64,000 bases of DNA from Pseudomonas sp. Q1-7 (GCF_028010285.1 NZ_CP116304.1:4728501-4792500), one strand, 5' to 3'; shown: positions 1 through 11,708, counted from the first letter of the stretch. Program-made: numbers and translations. The notes: generated by a model not told the origin, from the sequence alone.

Positions 1-1
1 G

Positions 2-586
2 GAAACCCTGGTGGTCGCCAACGGCGGCATCCGTACCGAGGCCGAGAGCCGCGTGGAGATGAACCTCGACGCCATGGAGCCGAGCCTGGTGCTGATGCGC
101 CGCGACGGCAGCCTGTTGTCCAAGGAAACCCTGCCACAGGCGATGAACAGCATCCGCCACCTGGCCATCGCCGCCGACGGCACCATAGTCGCCGGCCAGC
201 AGTACATGGGCGATGCCGACGACCGCGCCGACCTGCTCGCCATCAAGCGCCCCGGTCAGCCCTTCCAACCCTTCCCGCTGGAAGACGAACAGCGCCTGGC
301 GATGCTCCAGTACACCGCCAGCGTCGCCATCCACGACGCGCTGCGCCTGGTGGCCCTGACCGCGCCGCGCGGCAATCGCTTCTTCATCTGGGACCTGGAC
401 AGCGGCGCCGTGCGCCTGGACGCGCCCCTGCCGGATTGCGCCGGGGTCGGCGCAGTGAAGGACGGCTTCGTGGTCACCTCCGGCCAGGGCCGCTGCCGCC
501 TGTACGACTGCCGGAGCGAAACCGTCAGCGTCACGCCACTGCAACTGCCGGCGAGCTTCTGGGACAACCACCTGCACCTGGCCTGA
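2..586 (+). CDS. DUF1513 domain-containing protein, C-terminal part
   Basis: The reading frame is open from the first bases of the window and ends with TGA, so the N-terminus lies outside. About 194 residues remain. They show the repeated short beta-strand segments of the DUF1513 family (for example SIRHLAIAADGTIVAGQQYM and the ending ASFWDNHLHLA). These proteins are usually exported beta-propeller-like proteins encoded at the end of an imelysin/di-haem peroxidase iron-uptake cluster. That context is known for the family and cannot be checked here because the upstream genes are absent. Function in the cell is unknown. Confidence 0.8.
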   Translation, partial: ETLVVANGGIRTEAESRVEMNLDAMEPSLVLMRRDGSLLSKETLPQAMNSIRHLAIAADGTIVAGQQYMGDADDRADLLAIKRPGQPFQPFPLEDEQRLAMLQYTASVAIHDALRLVALTAPRGNRFFIWDLDSGAVRLDAPLPDCAGVGAVKDGFVVTSGQGRCRLYDCRSETVSVTPLQLPASFWDNHLHLA

Positions 587-919
587 CGCCCTCCCCGCCA
601 GGCCTTCCACCCTCGCCGTCATCTGTGGAGGCTTGGCTGGCCCCCCTGGCGGATGAACAAAGCATCACCCACCCGCCAGTGCTGCGTCCTGCGCGTGCGA
701 ATGAACACGCTTCCACCGCCACTGTTCGGCATCCACTGGCACGCCCGTACCCCACAAATTCCCGACTAATGGCCTTTAGCGGGGCTTCCCGATGCCGATC
801 CAGTGAGGGCTCACCTGACAAAGAATCGTTCGCTTCCACCCAGGGTGGCGCGCGACGTTCTGCAATGTGTGTCCGGTATAGAGCCGACATCTCCATCCTT
901 CTCCAAGAGGCGCAACACC
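587..919. other. Intergenic region upstream of chemoreceptor
   Basis: This 333-base gap holds no convincing gene. The open frames on both strands are low-quality GC-rich shadows. The only structured signal I see is a possible sigma-28 promoter (listed separately). No clear terminator hairpin follows the DUF1513 gene. Confidence 0.5.
775..801 (+). promoter_or_regulatory. Possible FliA (sigma-28) promoter of the chemoreceptor
   Basis: TTTA at 775-778 and GCCGATCC at 794-801 are separated by exactly 15 bases. The flagellar sigma-28 consensus is TAAA-N15-GCCGATAA, so the match is 3/4 and 6/8. Chemoreceptor genes are commonly in the flagellar regulon. The leader to the ATG at 920 would be about 110 bases. 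This is a pattern match only. Confidence 0.4.
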
Positions 920-2551
920 ATGTCTCTGCGACGCTCCCTGCGCGGCCAGATCCTCACCCTGCTCGGCGGCAGCCTGCTGCTGCTCCTGCTGACAGCCCTG
1001 GCCTGCTTCCACTTTCTTTCCGGCGGCATCCAGTCCTATCGCGGGCTGGTGGACGGCACGCTGGAGGCATCAAGCCTGGTGGATGAGGCCAACCTCGAAT
1101 TCAAGGTGCAGGTCCAGGAGTGGAAGAACGTGCTCCTGCGCGGCAAGGACCCGGACAACCTGAGCAAGTACTGGAGCCAGTTCGAAGGCCAGGAGGCCAA
1201 GGTTCAGGCGCTGCTCGGCAAGCTGCAGGACAAGGCCGTGGCAATGGACGATGGCGCCCTGAAGGCCAAGGTGGACAGCCTGCGCAGCGAGCACCGCAAC
1301 CTTGCCGCCGCCTACCGCAAGGGCCGCGAGGCCTTCATGGCAGCCGGCGCCGACCCGGTGGCCGGGGACAGCGCAGTCAAGGGCATCGACCGCGCTGCCA
1401 GCGAGCAGATGAGCGCCCTGGTGGCCGAACTCCATTCCCGGGGCATCCAGCAGTCCGAGGCCATCAGCGCCAGCGCCGACCGCACGGTGAACCTCGGCAT
1501 CCTGGTGATGCTGCTGTCCAGCCTTGGCATCGGCCTGCTCAGCCTCTGGCTGCTCAACCGCAACCTGATCGCCCCGATCAGTTCGCTGATCGAGCACATC
1601 GCGCAACTCGCCCAGGGCAACTTCGGCCAGCGCGTGGACGCCAGCCGCGAGGACGAATTGGGCCGCCTGGCCATGGCCGCCAACACCCTGCGCGACTTCC
1701 TCGCCGATACCTTCAACCGCCTCAAGCAGAGCACCGCGCAACTGGACAGCGCCAGCGGCGAACTCAACGCCATCGCCAGCCTGATGGCCGAAGGCACCCG
1801 CGAACAGTTCTCCCGCACCGACCAGGTGGCCACCGCCATGCACGAGATGTCCGCCACCGCCCAGGAAGTGGCGCGCCATGCCGCCGAGGCCGCCGGCGCC
1901 GCCGACCAGGCCGATCATTCCGCGCAGCAGGGCGGCGCGGTGATGCAGGCGACCATCCACAGCATCACCGGCATGCGCAGCGAGATCGCCAGCACCGCCG
2001 AAGTGATCCGCCGCCTGGAAAGCGACAGCGGACGCATCGGCAAGGTGCTGGAAGTGATTCGCGGCATCGCCGAGCAGACCAACCTGCTGGCGCTGAACGC
2101 CGCCATCGAAGCCGCCCGCGCGGGCGACCAGGGCCGCGGCTTCGCCGTGGTCGCCGACGAGGTGCGTACCCTGGCCCAGCGCACCGCCGAATCCACCGCC
2201 GAGATCCACCAGATCATCGATACGGTGCAGACCGGCGCCCTGAATGCGGTGCGCGCCATCGAGAACGGCCAGCACCGCAGCGAGGAAAGCGTGGCCCAGG
2301 TCACCGAGGCCGGCGCCATGCTGCAACGCATCACCGATTCGGTGGAAGCCATCCGCGACATGAACCGGCAGATCGCCACCGCGGCGGAGGAGCAGACGTC
2401 GGTGGCCGATGACATCTCGCGCAACCTCACCGAGATCACCGCCATCGCCACCACCAACGAAGGCAATGTGCAGCGGACCCAGAGCGCCAGCCAGCACCTG
2501 CATGGCCTGTCCAGCGACCTCACCCAGCTCACTGCGCGTCTCCACGCCTGA
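920..2551 (+). CDS. Methyl-accepting chemotaxis protein
   Basis: Membrane chemoreceptor of 543 residues that would signal through CheA/CheW. I chose ATG 920 because AAGAGG lies nine bases upstream and the protein then begins with a short basic stretch followed by a hydrophobic helix (about residues 10-31). A mostly helical periplasmic ligand domain follows (about 33-187), then a second membrane helix (about 190-213), HAMP, and the long signalling coiled coil. The hairpin tip is the highly conserved stretch from [20 protein letters not shown] onward. The periplasmic domain resembles four-helix-bundle sensors, but the ligand is not evident. There is no CheR-binding pentapeptide at the C-terminus (it ends TARLHA), so adaptation probably depends on other receptors. 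Confidence 0.93.
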   Translation: MSLRRSLRGQILTLLGGSLLLLLLTALACFHFLSGGIQSYRGLVDGTLEASSLVDEANLEFKVQVQEWKNVLLRGKDPDNLSKYWSQFEGQEAKVQALLGKLQDKAVAMDDGALKAKVDSLRSEHRNLAAAYRKGREAFMAAGADPVAGDSAVKGIDRAASEQMSALVAELHSRGIQQSEAISASADRTVNLGILVMLLSSLGIGLLSLWLLNRNLIAPISSLIEHIAQLAQGNFGQRVDASREDELGRLAMAANTLRDFLADTFNRLKQSTAQLDSASGELNAIASLMAEGTREQFSRTDQVATAMHEMSATAQEVARHAAEAAGAADQADHSAQQGGAVMQATIHSITGMRSEIASTAEVIRRLESDSGRIGKVLEVIRGIAEQTNLLALNAAIEAARAGDQGRGFAVVADEVRTLAQRTAESTAEIHQIIDTVQTGALNAVRAIENGQHRSEESVAQVTEAGAMLQRITDSVEAIRDMNRQIATAAEEQTSVADDISRNLTEITAIATTNEGNVQRTQSASQHLHGLSSDLTQLTARLHA

Positions 2552-2713
2552 TCGGCGGACGGCACAAGGAGGTGCCACCAGACGCCATCCCACTGGTCAG
2601 GAAGCGCCCGGCTCCCGCCAGGTGAAGTGCGGCAAAATATCGCGATCTCCGCCGATCACCGCCACCCGAAAGGGACTATTCACCTGAAAGCAACGTTCTG
2701 CAATTTCTTGTCT

Positions 2714-2743
2714 TTGACTTGGATCGGGCTCTGGTACTAAGGT
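2714..2743 (+). promoter_or_regulatory. Weak candidate promoter for the RND efflux pair
   Basis: TTGACT at 2714-2719 is a good -35 element and TAAGGT at 2738-2743 a poor -10, with an 18-base spacer. It lies about 50 bases before the adaptor gene start. No regulator gene is adjacent, so control of the pump is not visible in the window. Confidence 0.3.
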
Positions 2744-2795
2744 GCATCCCTCGCCTATTCCCAGGCCTCTTTTTTCCCTGCCAAGGAACCGGAAT

Positions 2796-3947
2796 ATGTT
2801 GCTCCGCCGCATGCTCATCATGCTGGGCGTGGTTGCCCTCGTGGTGCTCGCCCTCGCCGCCTATAAAGGCTTCTCGATCTACCAACAGATCCAGCAGTTC
2901 TCTGCGCCCCAGCCCCCCATCAGCGTCTCCGCCGAAAAGGCCGTCGAGCTGCCCTGGCAGAGCCGCCTGCCTGCCATCGGCTCGCTGAAGGCCTTCCAGG
3001 GCGTCGACCTCACCGTGGAAGCCAGTGGCACCGTCCAGGACGTGCTGTTCCTCTCCGGCGAGAAGGTCAAGCTCGGCCAGCCCTTGATCCAGATGGACAG
3101 CGACGTGGAGCGCGCCAGTCTGGCCACCGCCGAGGCCGAACTGGCCCTGGCCCGCGTCGAGTTCGAGCGCGGCCGCAGCCTGGTCAGCCGGCAGAACATC
3201 TCCAAGAGCGAGTTCGACCGCCTGTCTTCGGAGCTCCAGGCCGCCACCGGCAAGGTCGCCCAACTCAAGGCGCTGATGGACAAGAAGCGCATCGTCGCGC
3301 CCTTCTCCGGCACCATCGGCATCCGCCAGGTGGACGTGGGCGATTTCCTTTCCTCCGGCACCATCATCGCCACCCTGCAGGACCTCGACACCCTGTTCGT
3401 CGATTTCTTCCTGCCGGAACAAGCCGCGCCTCTGCTGGCCGTGGGCCAGAAGGTGCGCATCAGTGTGGCCGCATTCCCGGGGGAGTCCTTCGAAGGCGAT
3501 ATCGCCGCGCTCAACCCGAAAGTGGAAGAAGCCACCCGCAACCTGCAGGTCCGCGCCATGCTGCAGAACCCCGACGGCAAGTTGCTGCCGGGCATGTTCG
3601 CCAATCTCGAAGTGCTGCTGCCGGGCGACCAGGAGCGTGTGGTGGTGCCGGAAAGCGCCATTACCTACACCCTCTACGGCAACTCGGTGTACGTCATCAG
3701 CGAGAAGAAGAATGCCGAGGGCCAACCCGAGCCAGGCCAGGACGGCCAGCCGCAACAAGTGGTGGAGCGCCGCTTCGTCGAGACTGGCGAGCGACGTGAC
3801 GGCAAGGTCGTGGTCCTCAAGGGCCTGACGGCCGGCGAGCAGGTGGTGACCTCCGGCCAGCTCAAGCTGGACAACGGTTCCCACGTCGCCATCGTCCCCG
3901 ACCAGACCCTGGCCACTCAACCGGAAAATCAAGCCCGCGCCCAGTGA
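2796..3947 (+). CDS. RND efflux periplasmic adaptor (membrane fusion) subunit
   Basis: Periplasmic adaptor of 383 residues that would link an inner-membrane RND pump to an outer-membrane channel. ATG 2796 is preceded by AAGGA at a good distance. The N-terminus has a single membrane anchor (about residues 7-22), with no lipobox. The split biotinyl-lipoyl domain (about 60-95 and 165-205), an alpha-helical hairpin (about 100-150) and beta-barrel/membrane-proximal domains follow. The sequence APFSGTIGIRQVDVGDFLSSG is typical of the lipoyl half. It resembles the MexH/MdtA-like group. Twenty-six bases separate it from the pump gene, so they form one operon. Confidence 0.93.
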   Translation: MLLRRMLIMLGVVALVVLALAAYKGFSIYQQIQQFSAPQPPISVSAEKAVELPWQSRLPAIGSLKAFQGVDLTVEASGTVQDVLFLSGEKVKLGQPLIQMDSDVERASLATAEAELALARVEFERGRSLVSRQNISKSEFDRLSSELQAATGKVAQLKALMDKKRIVAPFSGTIGIRQVDVGDFLSSGTIIATLQDLDTLFVDFFLPEQAAPLLAVGQKVRISVAAFPGESFEGDIAALNPKVEEATRNLQVRAMLQNPDGKLLPGMFANLEVLLPGDQERVVVPESAITYTLYGNSVYVISEKKNAEGQPEPGQDGQPQQVVERRFVETGERRDGKVVVLKGLTAGEQVVTSGQLKLDNGSHVAIVPDQTLATQPENQARAQ

Positions 3948-3973
3948 CCGACACGCGCGCGAAGGAACGGAAC

Positions 3974-6900
3974 ATGGCTTTCACAGATCCTTTCATCCGT
4001 CGCCCGGTACTGGCGACCGTGGTCAGCCTGCTCATCGTGCTGCTGGGCATGCAGGCCTTCAGCAAGCTGGTGATCCGCCAGTACCCGCAGATGGAAAACG
4101 CCCTGATCACGGTGACCACCGCCTACCCGGGCGCCAACGCCGAGACGATCCAGGGCTACATCACCCAGCCGTTGCAACAGAGCCTGGCCAGCGCCGAAGG
4201 CATCGACTACATGACGTCGTCGAGCCAGCAGAACATGTCGGTGATCCAGATCTATGCGCGCATCGGCGCCAACTCCGACCGTCTCTTCACCGAGTTGCTG
4301 GCCAAGGCCAACGAGGTGAAGAACCAACTGCCCCAGGACGCCGAGGACCCGGTGCTGTCCAAGGAAGCGGCCGACGCCTCGGCGCTGATGTACATCAGCT
4401 TCTACAGCGACGAGTTGTCCAACCCGCAGATCACCGACTACCTGTCGCGGGTGATCCAGCCCAAGCTGGCCACCCTGCCCGGCATGGCCGAGGCGGAGAT
4501 TCTCGGCAACCAGGTCTTCGCCATGCGCCTGTGGCTGGACCCGGTGCGGATGGCCGCCTACGGCATCACTGCCAACGACATCAGCGACGCCGTGCGCAAG
4601 TACAACTTCCTTTCCGCCGCCGGCGAGGTGAAAGGCCAGTTCGTGGTGACCAGCATCAACGCCACCACCGACCTCAAGTCCCCGGAGGCCTTCGGCGCCA
4701 TCCCGGTGAAAACCGTGGGCGACAGTCGGGTGCTGGTGCGAGATGTGGCGCGGGTGGAGATGGGCGCGGAAAACTACAACTCCATCAGCTCGTTCGACGG
4801 CATCCCCTCGGTCTACATCGGCATCAAGGGCACCCCCAGCGCCAACCCGCTGGACGTGATCAAGCACGTGCGCGCCATCATGCCGGAACTGGAACAACAG
4901 CTCCCGCCGAACCTCAAGGTGTCCATCGCCTATGACGCCACCCGCTTCATCCAGGCCTCCATCGACGAAGTGGTGAAAACCCTGGCCGAAGCGATCCTGA
5001 TCGTCATCGTGGTCGTGTTCCTGTTCCTCGGCGCGTTCCGCTCGGTGCTGATCCCGGTGATCACCATCCCGCTGTCGATGATCGGCGTGCTCTTCTTCAT
5101 GCAACTGATGGGCTACTCCATCAACCTGCTGACGCTGCTGGCCATGGTGCTCGCCATCGGCCTGGTGGTGGACGACGCCATCGTCGTCGTGGAGAACATC
5201 CACCGCCATATCGAGGAAGGCAAGACGCCCTTCGATGCCGCCATCGAAGGTGCCCGCGAGATCGCCGTGCCGGTGATTTCCATGACCATCACCCTGGCGG
5301 CGGTCTACGCCCCCATCGGCTTCCTGGAAGGCCTGACCGGCGCGTTGTTCCGTGAGTTCGCCCTGACCCTGGCCGGCGCGGTGATCATCTCCGGTATCGT
5401 CGCCCTGACCCTCTCGCCGATGATGTGCGCCAAGCTGCTGCGCCACGATGAGAACCCCTCGGGTCTGGCGCACCGCCTGGACATGCTCTTCGACCGCCTC
5501 AAGCGGCGCTACCAGAGTGCCCTGCACGGCACCCTGAACACCCGCCCGGTGGTGGTGGTGTTCGCGGTGATCGTGCTGTGCCTGATCCCGGTGCTGCTGA
5601 CGTTCACCAAGAGCGAACTGGCCCCGGACGAAGACCAGGGCATCGTTTTCATCATGGCCAAGGCGCCGCAGCCGACCAACCTGGACTACCTGAACGCCTA
5701 CACCGAAGAGTTCGTGAAGATCTTCAAGGCCTTCCCCGAGTACTACTCGTCGTTCCAGATCAACGGCTTCGACGGCGTACAGTCCGGCATCGGCGGTTTC
5801 CTGCTGACCCCTTGGGACGCACGCGAGCGCACCCAGATGGAGCTGCTCCACGAGGTCCAGGCCAAGCTCGACCAGATCCCCGGCCTGCAGATCTTCGGCT
5901 TCAACCTGCCGTCGCTGCCGGGTACCGGCGAGGGCCTGCCGTTCCAGTTCGTGCTCAACACACCCAACGACTACGAGTCGCTGCTGCAGGTGACCGAGCG
6001 CATCAAGACGCGCGCCATGGCGTCAGGCAAGTTCGCCTTCCTCAACGTCGACCTGGCCTTCGACAAGCCGGAAGTGGTGGTGGAAATCGACCGCGCCAAG
6101 GCCGCGCAGATGGGCGTGTCCATGGAAGACCTGGGCTCGACCCTGGCCATCCTGCTGGGCGAAGGCGAGATCAACCGCTTCACCATCGACGGTCGCAGCT
6201 ACAAGGTGATCGCCCAGGTGGAACGCGCCTACCGCGACAACCCGGGCTGGCTGAGCAACTACTACGTGAAGAGCGAGAGCGGCGCCATGGTGCCCCTGTC
6301 GACGCTCATCAGCGTGCACGACAGCGCGCGGCCGACCCGCCTCAAGCAGTTCCAGCAGCTCAACTCGGCGATCATCGAAGGCTTCCCGCTGGTGAGCATG
6401 GGCGAAGCCATCGACACCGTGACGCAGATCGCCCGCGAAGAAGCGCCACGGGGCTACGGCTTCGACTTTGCCGGCGCTTCGCGCCAGTACGTGCAGGAAG
6501 GCAGCGCGCTGTACGTCACCTTCGCCCTGGCCCTGGCGATCATCTTCCTGGTGCTGGCGGCGCAGTTCGAGAGCTTCCGCGACCCGCTGGTGATTCTGGT
6601 GACAGTGCCGCTGTCCATCTGCGGAGCGCTGATCCCGCTGTTCCTCGGCATCTCCAGCATGAACATCTACACCCAGGTGGGCCTGGTGACGCTGATCGGC
6701 CTGATCAGCAAGCACGGCATCCTGATCGTGGAGTTCGCCAACCAGCTGCGCCGCGAAAAGGGCCTGTCGCCCCGCGAAGCGGTGGAGGAAGCCGCCGCCA
6801 TCCGCCTGCGCCCGGTGCTGATGACCACCGCAGCCATGGTGTTCGGCATGGTGCCGCTGATCCTCGCCACCGGCGCCGGCGCGGTCAGCCGCTTCGACAT

Positions 6901-7027
6901 CGGCCTGGTGATCGCCACCGGCATGTCCATCGGCACGCTGTTCACCCTCTTCGTCCTGCCGTGTGTCTATACGCTGCTGACGAAGAAGGACCTGGAACCA
7001 AGCGCCCAGCCGGTGGCCAGCCACTGA
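3974..7027 (+). CDS. RND multidrug efflux permease (MexW/MexI type)
   Basis: Inner-membrane proton-driven pump of 1017 residues, the usual length for the HAE1 family. ATG 3974 follows GAAGGA. It opens with FIRRPVLATVVSLLIVLLG, the first transmembrane helix typical of these pumps. The fourth helix region contains the proton-relay aspartate pair (GLVVDDAIVVVEN). Two large periplasmic loops follow helices 1 and 7, and the C-terminal half repeats the fold (VGLVTLIGLISKHGILIVEFAN). The sequence is closest in feel to MexI/MexW. No outer-membrane factor gene is nearby, so it probably borrows one such as OprM. Substrates cannot be predicted. A strong terminator follows. Confidence 0.95.
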   Translation: MAFTDPFIRRPVLATVVSLLIVLLGMQAFSKLVIRQYPQMENALITVTTAYPGANAETIQGYITQPLQQSLASAEGIDYMTSSSQQNMSVIQIYARIGANSDRLFTELLAKANEVKNQLPQDAEDPVLSKEAADASALMYISFYSDELSNPQITDYLSRVIQPKLATLPGMAEAEILGNQVFAMRLWLDPVRMAAYGITANDISDAVRKYNFLSAAGEVKGQFVVTSINATTDLKSPEAFGAIPVKTVGDSRVLVRDVARVEMGAENYNSISSFDGIPSVYIGIKGTPSANPLDVIKHVRAIMPELEQQLPPNLKVSIAYDATRFIQASIDEVVKTLAEAILIVIVVVFLFLGAFRSVLIPVITIPLSMIGVLFFMQLMGYSINLLTLLAMVLAIGLVVDDAIVVVENIHRHIEEGKTPFDAAIEGAREIAVPVISMTITLAAVYAPIGFLEGLTGALFREFALTLAGAVIISGIVALTLSPMMCAKLLRHDENPSGLAHRLDMLFDRLKRRYQSALHGTLNTRPVVVVFAVIVLCLIPVLLTFTKSELAPDEDQGIVFIMAKAPQPTNLDYLNAYTEEFVKIFKAFPEYYSSFQINGFDGVQSGIGGFLLTPWDARERTQMELLHEVQAKLDQIPGLQIFGFNLPSLPGTGEGLPFQFVLNTPNDYESLLQVTERIKTRAMASGKFAFLNVDLAFDKPEVVVEIDRAKAAQMGVSMEDLGSTLAILLGEGEINRFTIDGRSYKVIAQVERAYRDNPGWLSNYYVKSESGAMVPLSTLISVHDSARPTRLKQFQQLNSAIIEGFPLVSMGEAIDTVTQIAREEAPRGYGFDFAGASRQYVQEGSALYVTFALALAIIFLVLAAQFESFRDPLVILVTVPLSICGALIPLFLGISSMNIYTQVGLVTLIGLISKHGILIVEFANQLRREKGLSPREAVEEAAAIRLRPVLMTTAAMVFGMVPLILATGAGAVSRFDIGLVIATGMSIGTLFTLFVLPCVYTLLTKKDLEPSAQPVASH

Positions 7028-7050
7028 CCCTAGCGCGTCGATCCACACAA

Positions 7051-7074
7051 AAAACCCCGCACACGCGGGGTTTT
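7051..7074. terminator. Bidirectional terminator between pump gene and small exported protein gene
   Basis: Perfect 10-bp inverted repeat AAAACCCCGC / GCGGGGTTTT with a four-base loop. A-rich and T-rich flanks make it usable from both convergent genes. Confidence 0.9.
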
Positions 7075-7089
7075 CTGTTTCTGGCGGCC

Positions 7090-7314
7090 TTACTGCTGGG
7101 CACGCAGGCTCTGGGAGAGACCGAACATGAACAGCAGGAGGTTCTGGTCCGGCTGCACCTGCGCCTTCAACCGTGCGTTGGGCGGTAACGGGCAATACCC
7201 CAGACCGTTGACGCTGACCACGGAGGGCGAAGGTTCATGCCAGGCAGCCACCGCCAGGGAAGCCACTCCCAAGGCGCCGACGAGGAACAAAGCTCGCGTG
7301 ACTTCTAACTTCAT
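7090..7314 (-). CDS. Small exported protein of unknown function
   Basis: A 74-residue protein I do not recognise by name. The first 23 residues form a plausible signal peptide (KLEVTRALFLVGALGVASLAVAA), which would leave about 50 mature residues with one cysteine. The start is ATG with AGGGG nine bases upstream. It is convergent with the efflux operon and shares its terminator. Nothing suggests a function. Confidence 0.6.
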   Translation of the reverse strand: MKLEVTRALFLVGALGVASLAVAAWHEPSPSVVSVNGLGYCPLPPNARLKAQVQPDQNLLLFMFGLSQSLRAQQ

Positions 7315-7571
7315 GATCGCAACCCCTTGATAGCGCTGCCAAACGCTGCTTCATCACCCTAGTCCAGTATCCACCTATCCGCCTCATCCGGTGACGAATG
7401 GCGCTTAAGCTGCCACAGCCGGGCGTCGGGCGCCCATTCGCTCGACAGCCGGCACCGGGCTCGCCAGCGGCAGATCCCGGCGGTCGATTGTCGAGCTACG
7501 AGCAGCGGAAGCTGGCCGCCAGATTGACCCGCGGGCGGTCAAGACGTGGTCAAGCGCAGGTGAAAAAAGTG

Positions 7572-8861
7572 TCAAGCGGTGGCGTCGGGGCGCGCCTTGA
7601 GCTCCACCTCGAAGCGGCATCCAGTGGGCTGCACGGCACTCAGGCTGACCGTCCAGCCCTGGTGGTCACAGATCCGCTGCACCAGCGACAGACCCAGCCC
7701 CAGGCCATCGCCACGCTTTGCCGGCCCGCGAACGAAGGGTCGGAACATCGCCTCACGATCCTCTTCGGGAATGCCGACCCCGCTGTCCTCCACCACGAAG
7801 CCTTGGGCCTTCAACGTCAGGCGGATACTTCCACTATCGGTGTAATGCAGCGCGTTGCGCAGCAGGTTGCCCAGTACCGAACGCAGGAAGGAGGCGTTGT
7901 AACGCTGTTCTTGAGGCTGGCCAGGCTGATAGTCGAAACTCAACCCCTTGCGCTCGATGGCACCGCGCCACTGGCCGGCGAGTTCGTCAGCCACGCTGGT
8001 GAGGCTCGCCTGGGGCGCCATGCTTGCTTCATCGCGCTGGGCGCGCGCCAGCAGCAGGAACGTCTGCACCAGGTCGCGCATTTCCTCGGTGGCACGGGCA
8101 ATGCGCTGCACCTGGGCACTGCCGCGGGCGTCGAGCCGGGAATTCTCCGCCAGCAGCTCGCAGGAGCTGGCCAGCACCATCAGCGGCGTGCGCAGTTCAT
8201 GGCTCACGTCGCTGGTGAACAACCGCTCGCGATGGAGCACCTCGTGCAGCCGGCCCAGGGTGTCGTCGAAGGCCTGGGCCAGTTGCCCCACCTCGTCGGC
8301 GGCGTAGTCCGGCGCCAGCGGCGGCGCCATGCCCAGCAATTGGTCACGGTGACGGACCTGTCCGGCCAGGCGCACCACCGGCTCGATCACCTTGCGCGCC
8401 AATAGCCAGCCAAGCGCCAGGGCCAGCAGCACGCTGAGGACGAAACCGACCATCACCACCCGATACAGCACCTGTTCGCGAGCCTCGAAGTCGCTCTGGT
8501 CCTGCAGCATCACGTAGCGCTGCCCGTCCATCTCGCGCACCAGCGCATGGTAGGACTCCTGCTCCTCGAACACCTCATGGAAACCCGGCTTCAGGTTGGC
8601 CAGGCGCTCGGGAATGGCGTAGGGCGCCGGGCCGTCGCTGCTGTAGAAACGGGTATCGCTGTCCAGGCTCGGCAACCGCCCCTGGGCGAGACGCTCAGTC
8701 AGGACGCGATTGAGCTCGTTGCTCAGGTCGCGGGAGATCAGTTGCTCTTCGATGAGGTGCACGACTTCGATGATGCCCACGGCGAAGGTGCCGCCCACCA
8801 GGGTGGTCATCAGCACGAAGGCGATGAGGATCCGCCGCGCGAGGCTGTGCTTAAACTCCAT
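7572..8861 (-). CDS. colS: Sensor histidine kinase ColS
   Basis: Inner-membrane histidine kinase of 429 residues, partner of ColR. ATG 8861 overlaps the end of colR by 11 bases, which indicates translational coupling. Two membrane helices (about residues 9-30 and 132-155) bracket a periplasmic sensor loop. HAMP follows, then the phospho-acceptor box with SHELRTPL, and an ATP-binding domain with GLGLGLSLV. The loop carries H35, E38 and an ExxE motif at residues 96-99. In P. putida ColS a conserved ExxE motif senses iron and zinc, and the positions here agree with what I recall. ColRS controls envelope genes and metal tolerance. Confidence 0.92.
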   Translation of the reverse strand: MEFKHSLARRILIAFVLMTTLVGGTFAVGIIEVVHLIEEQLISRDLSNELNRVLTERLAQGRLPSLDSDTRFYSSDGPAPYAIPERLANLKPGFHEVFEEQESYHALVREMDGQRYVMLQDQSDFEAREQVLYRVVMVGFVLSVLLALALGWLLARKVIEPVVRLAGQVRHRDQLLGMAPPLAPDYAADEVGQLAQAFDDTLGRLHEVLHRERLFTSDVSHELRTPLMVLASSCELLAENSRLDARGSAQVQRIARATEEMRDLVQTFLLLARAQRDEASMAPQASLTSVADELAGQWRGAIERKGLSFDYQPGQPQEQRYNASFLRSVLGNLLRNALHYTDSGSIRLTLKAQGFVVEDSGVGIPEEDREAMFRPFVRGPAKRGDGLGLGLSLVQRICDHQGWTVSLSAVQPTGCRFEVELKARPDATA

Positions 8862-9534
8862 CGCCCGCCTCCGCCAGCCGATACCCCAGGCCATGCATGG
8901 TATGCAGCAGGGGCTTGCCGAACGGCTTGTCGATCACCTGACGTAACTGGTGGATATGGCTGCGCAGGCTGTCGCTGTCGGGGCAGTCGTCGCCCCAGAG
9001 GGCTTCTTCGAGCGCTTCGCGGCGCACCAGGTGCGGGCTCTTCTGCATCAGTACGGCGAGCAGCTTGAGGCCGATGGGGTTGAGCTTGAGCGTCTTGCCG
9101 GCCCGGCTGACCTCCAGGGTATCCAGGTCATAGCTCAGGTCGCCCACTTGCAGGCTGCGCTTGCCGCCCCCCTGGGAACGGCGCAGCACCGCCTCGATGC
9201 GGGCAGCCAGCTCGGAGAGGGCGAAGGGCTTCAGCAGGTAGTCGTCGGCGCCGGACTTGAAGCCCTGCAGGCGGTCGTCCAGGGCGTCACGGGCGGTAAG
9301 CATGATGACCGGGGTGTCGCGCCGGGCCTCTTCGCGCAAGCGGCGGCAGAGGTTATAGCCATCCAGCCCCGGCAACATGATGTCGAGCACGATCAGGTCG
9401 TAGTGCTCGCTGCTGGCCAGGTGCAGACCGGACAGCCCATCCCGCGCGCAATCGACGCTGTACCCCTTGAGTTCGAGGAAGTCGACCATGTTGGCCAGGA
9501 TGTCGTGATTGTCTTCGACCAGCAGGATGCGCAT
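8851..9534 (-). CDS. colR: Response regulator ColR
   Basis: OmpR/PhoB-type response regulator of 227 residues. The receiver domain has the acidic pair (VEDNHD), the phospho-acceptor aspartate in LIVLDIMLPG (about D51) and the conserved lysine in DDYLLKPF. The C-terminal winged helix includes DSLRSHIHQLRQVIDKPF. It is the first gene of the colRS operon, and its sequence agrees closely with my memory of P. aeruginosa ColR. The gene lies just beyond the groEL terminator, as in other pseudomonads. Confidence 0.94.
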   Translation of the reverse strand: MRILLVEDNHDILANMVDFLELKGYSVDCARDGLSGLHLASSEHYDLIVLDIMLPGLDGYNLCRRLREEARRDTPVIMLTARDALDDRLQGFKSGADDYLLKPFALSELAARIEAVLRRSQGGGKRSLQVGDLSYDLDTLEVSRAGKTLKLNPIGLKLLAVLMQKSPHLVRREALEEALWGDDCPDSDSLRSHIHQLRQVIDKPFGKPLLHTMHGLGYRLAEAGDGV

Positions 9535-9675
9535 CGGCTCTACTCCATTCCTCTATCCAGTGGTGGCCCGTTGCAGGCCCGCGCGCTTTTGACCCGGAAG
9601 CCTCGCGGAGTTCCCGGCCGCGCGCAGTGTCCGATCATACCCATGCCCGGTGCTGTCGCGTATTCGCGCAGGCAA

Positions 9676-9702
9676 GAAAAAGCCCCGCGCAAGGCGGGGC
9701 TT
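9676..9702 (-). terminator. groEL terminator
   Basis: Nine-bp stem AAGCCCCGC / GCGGGGCTT with a five-base loop. On the minus strand a run of U follows, just after the groEL stop codon. Confidence 0.9.
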
Positions 9703-9726
9703 CTTCGGACCGGATGGCCGGGTGGC

Positions 9727-11367
<1,641 letters not shown>

Positions 11368-11414
11368 TTAATTGATCCTCAATTCTGTGGTGTTTGGACG
11401 GAGATTGGCGGAAC

Positions 11415-11708
11415 TCAGGCTTCGACGACGGCGAGGATTTCGCTTTCGCCCATCACCAGCAGTTCTTCGCCGTCGACCTTGATGGTGTTGCTGCCGGAGT
11501 ACGGGCCGAACACCACCTGGTCACCGACCTTGACGGCCAGCGGACGCACTTCGCCGTTGTCCAGCAGGCGACCGGTGCCTACAGCGACGACTTCGCCGCG
11601 GTTCGGCTTCTCGGCAGCCGAGCCCGGCAGCACGATGCCGCCAGCGGTTTTGGTCTCTTCTTCGCTGCGACGGATGACGACGCGGTCATGCAGAGGACGA
11701 AGCTTCAT
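11415..11708 (-). CDS. groES: Co-chaperonin GroES
   Basis: Ten-kDa co-chaperonin of 97 residues. The start [14 protein letters not shown] is canonical. The mobile loop (about residues 17-33, with [12 protein letters not shown]) that binds GroEL is present, and the roof and barrel strands follow. It is first in the groESL operon. A longer upstream in-frame extension exists but would read through the structured leader, so it was rejected. Confidence 0.98.
   Translation of the reverse strand: MKLRPLHDRVVIRRSEEETKTAGGIVLPGSAAEKPNRGEVVAVGTGRLLDNGEVRPLAVKVGDQVVFGPYSGSNTIKVDGEELLVMGESEILAVVEA

Noticed and set aside
864..890. A second sigma-28-like element (GCCGACAT) nearer the chemoreceptor start
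   Set aside because: The upstream half at the correct spacing is AATG, which does not resemble TAAA. The site at 775-801 is better.
1070..2593. A 507-codon minus-strand open frame opposite the chemoreceptor
   Set aside because: Gly/Ala/His-rich antisense shadow of the chemoreceptor coiled coil.
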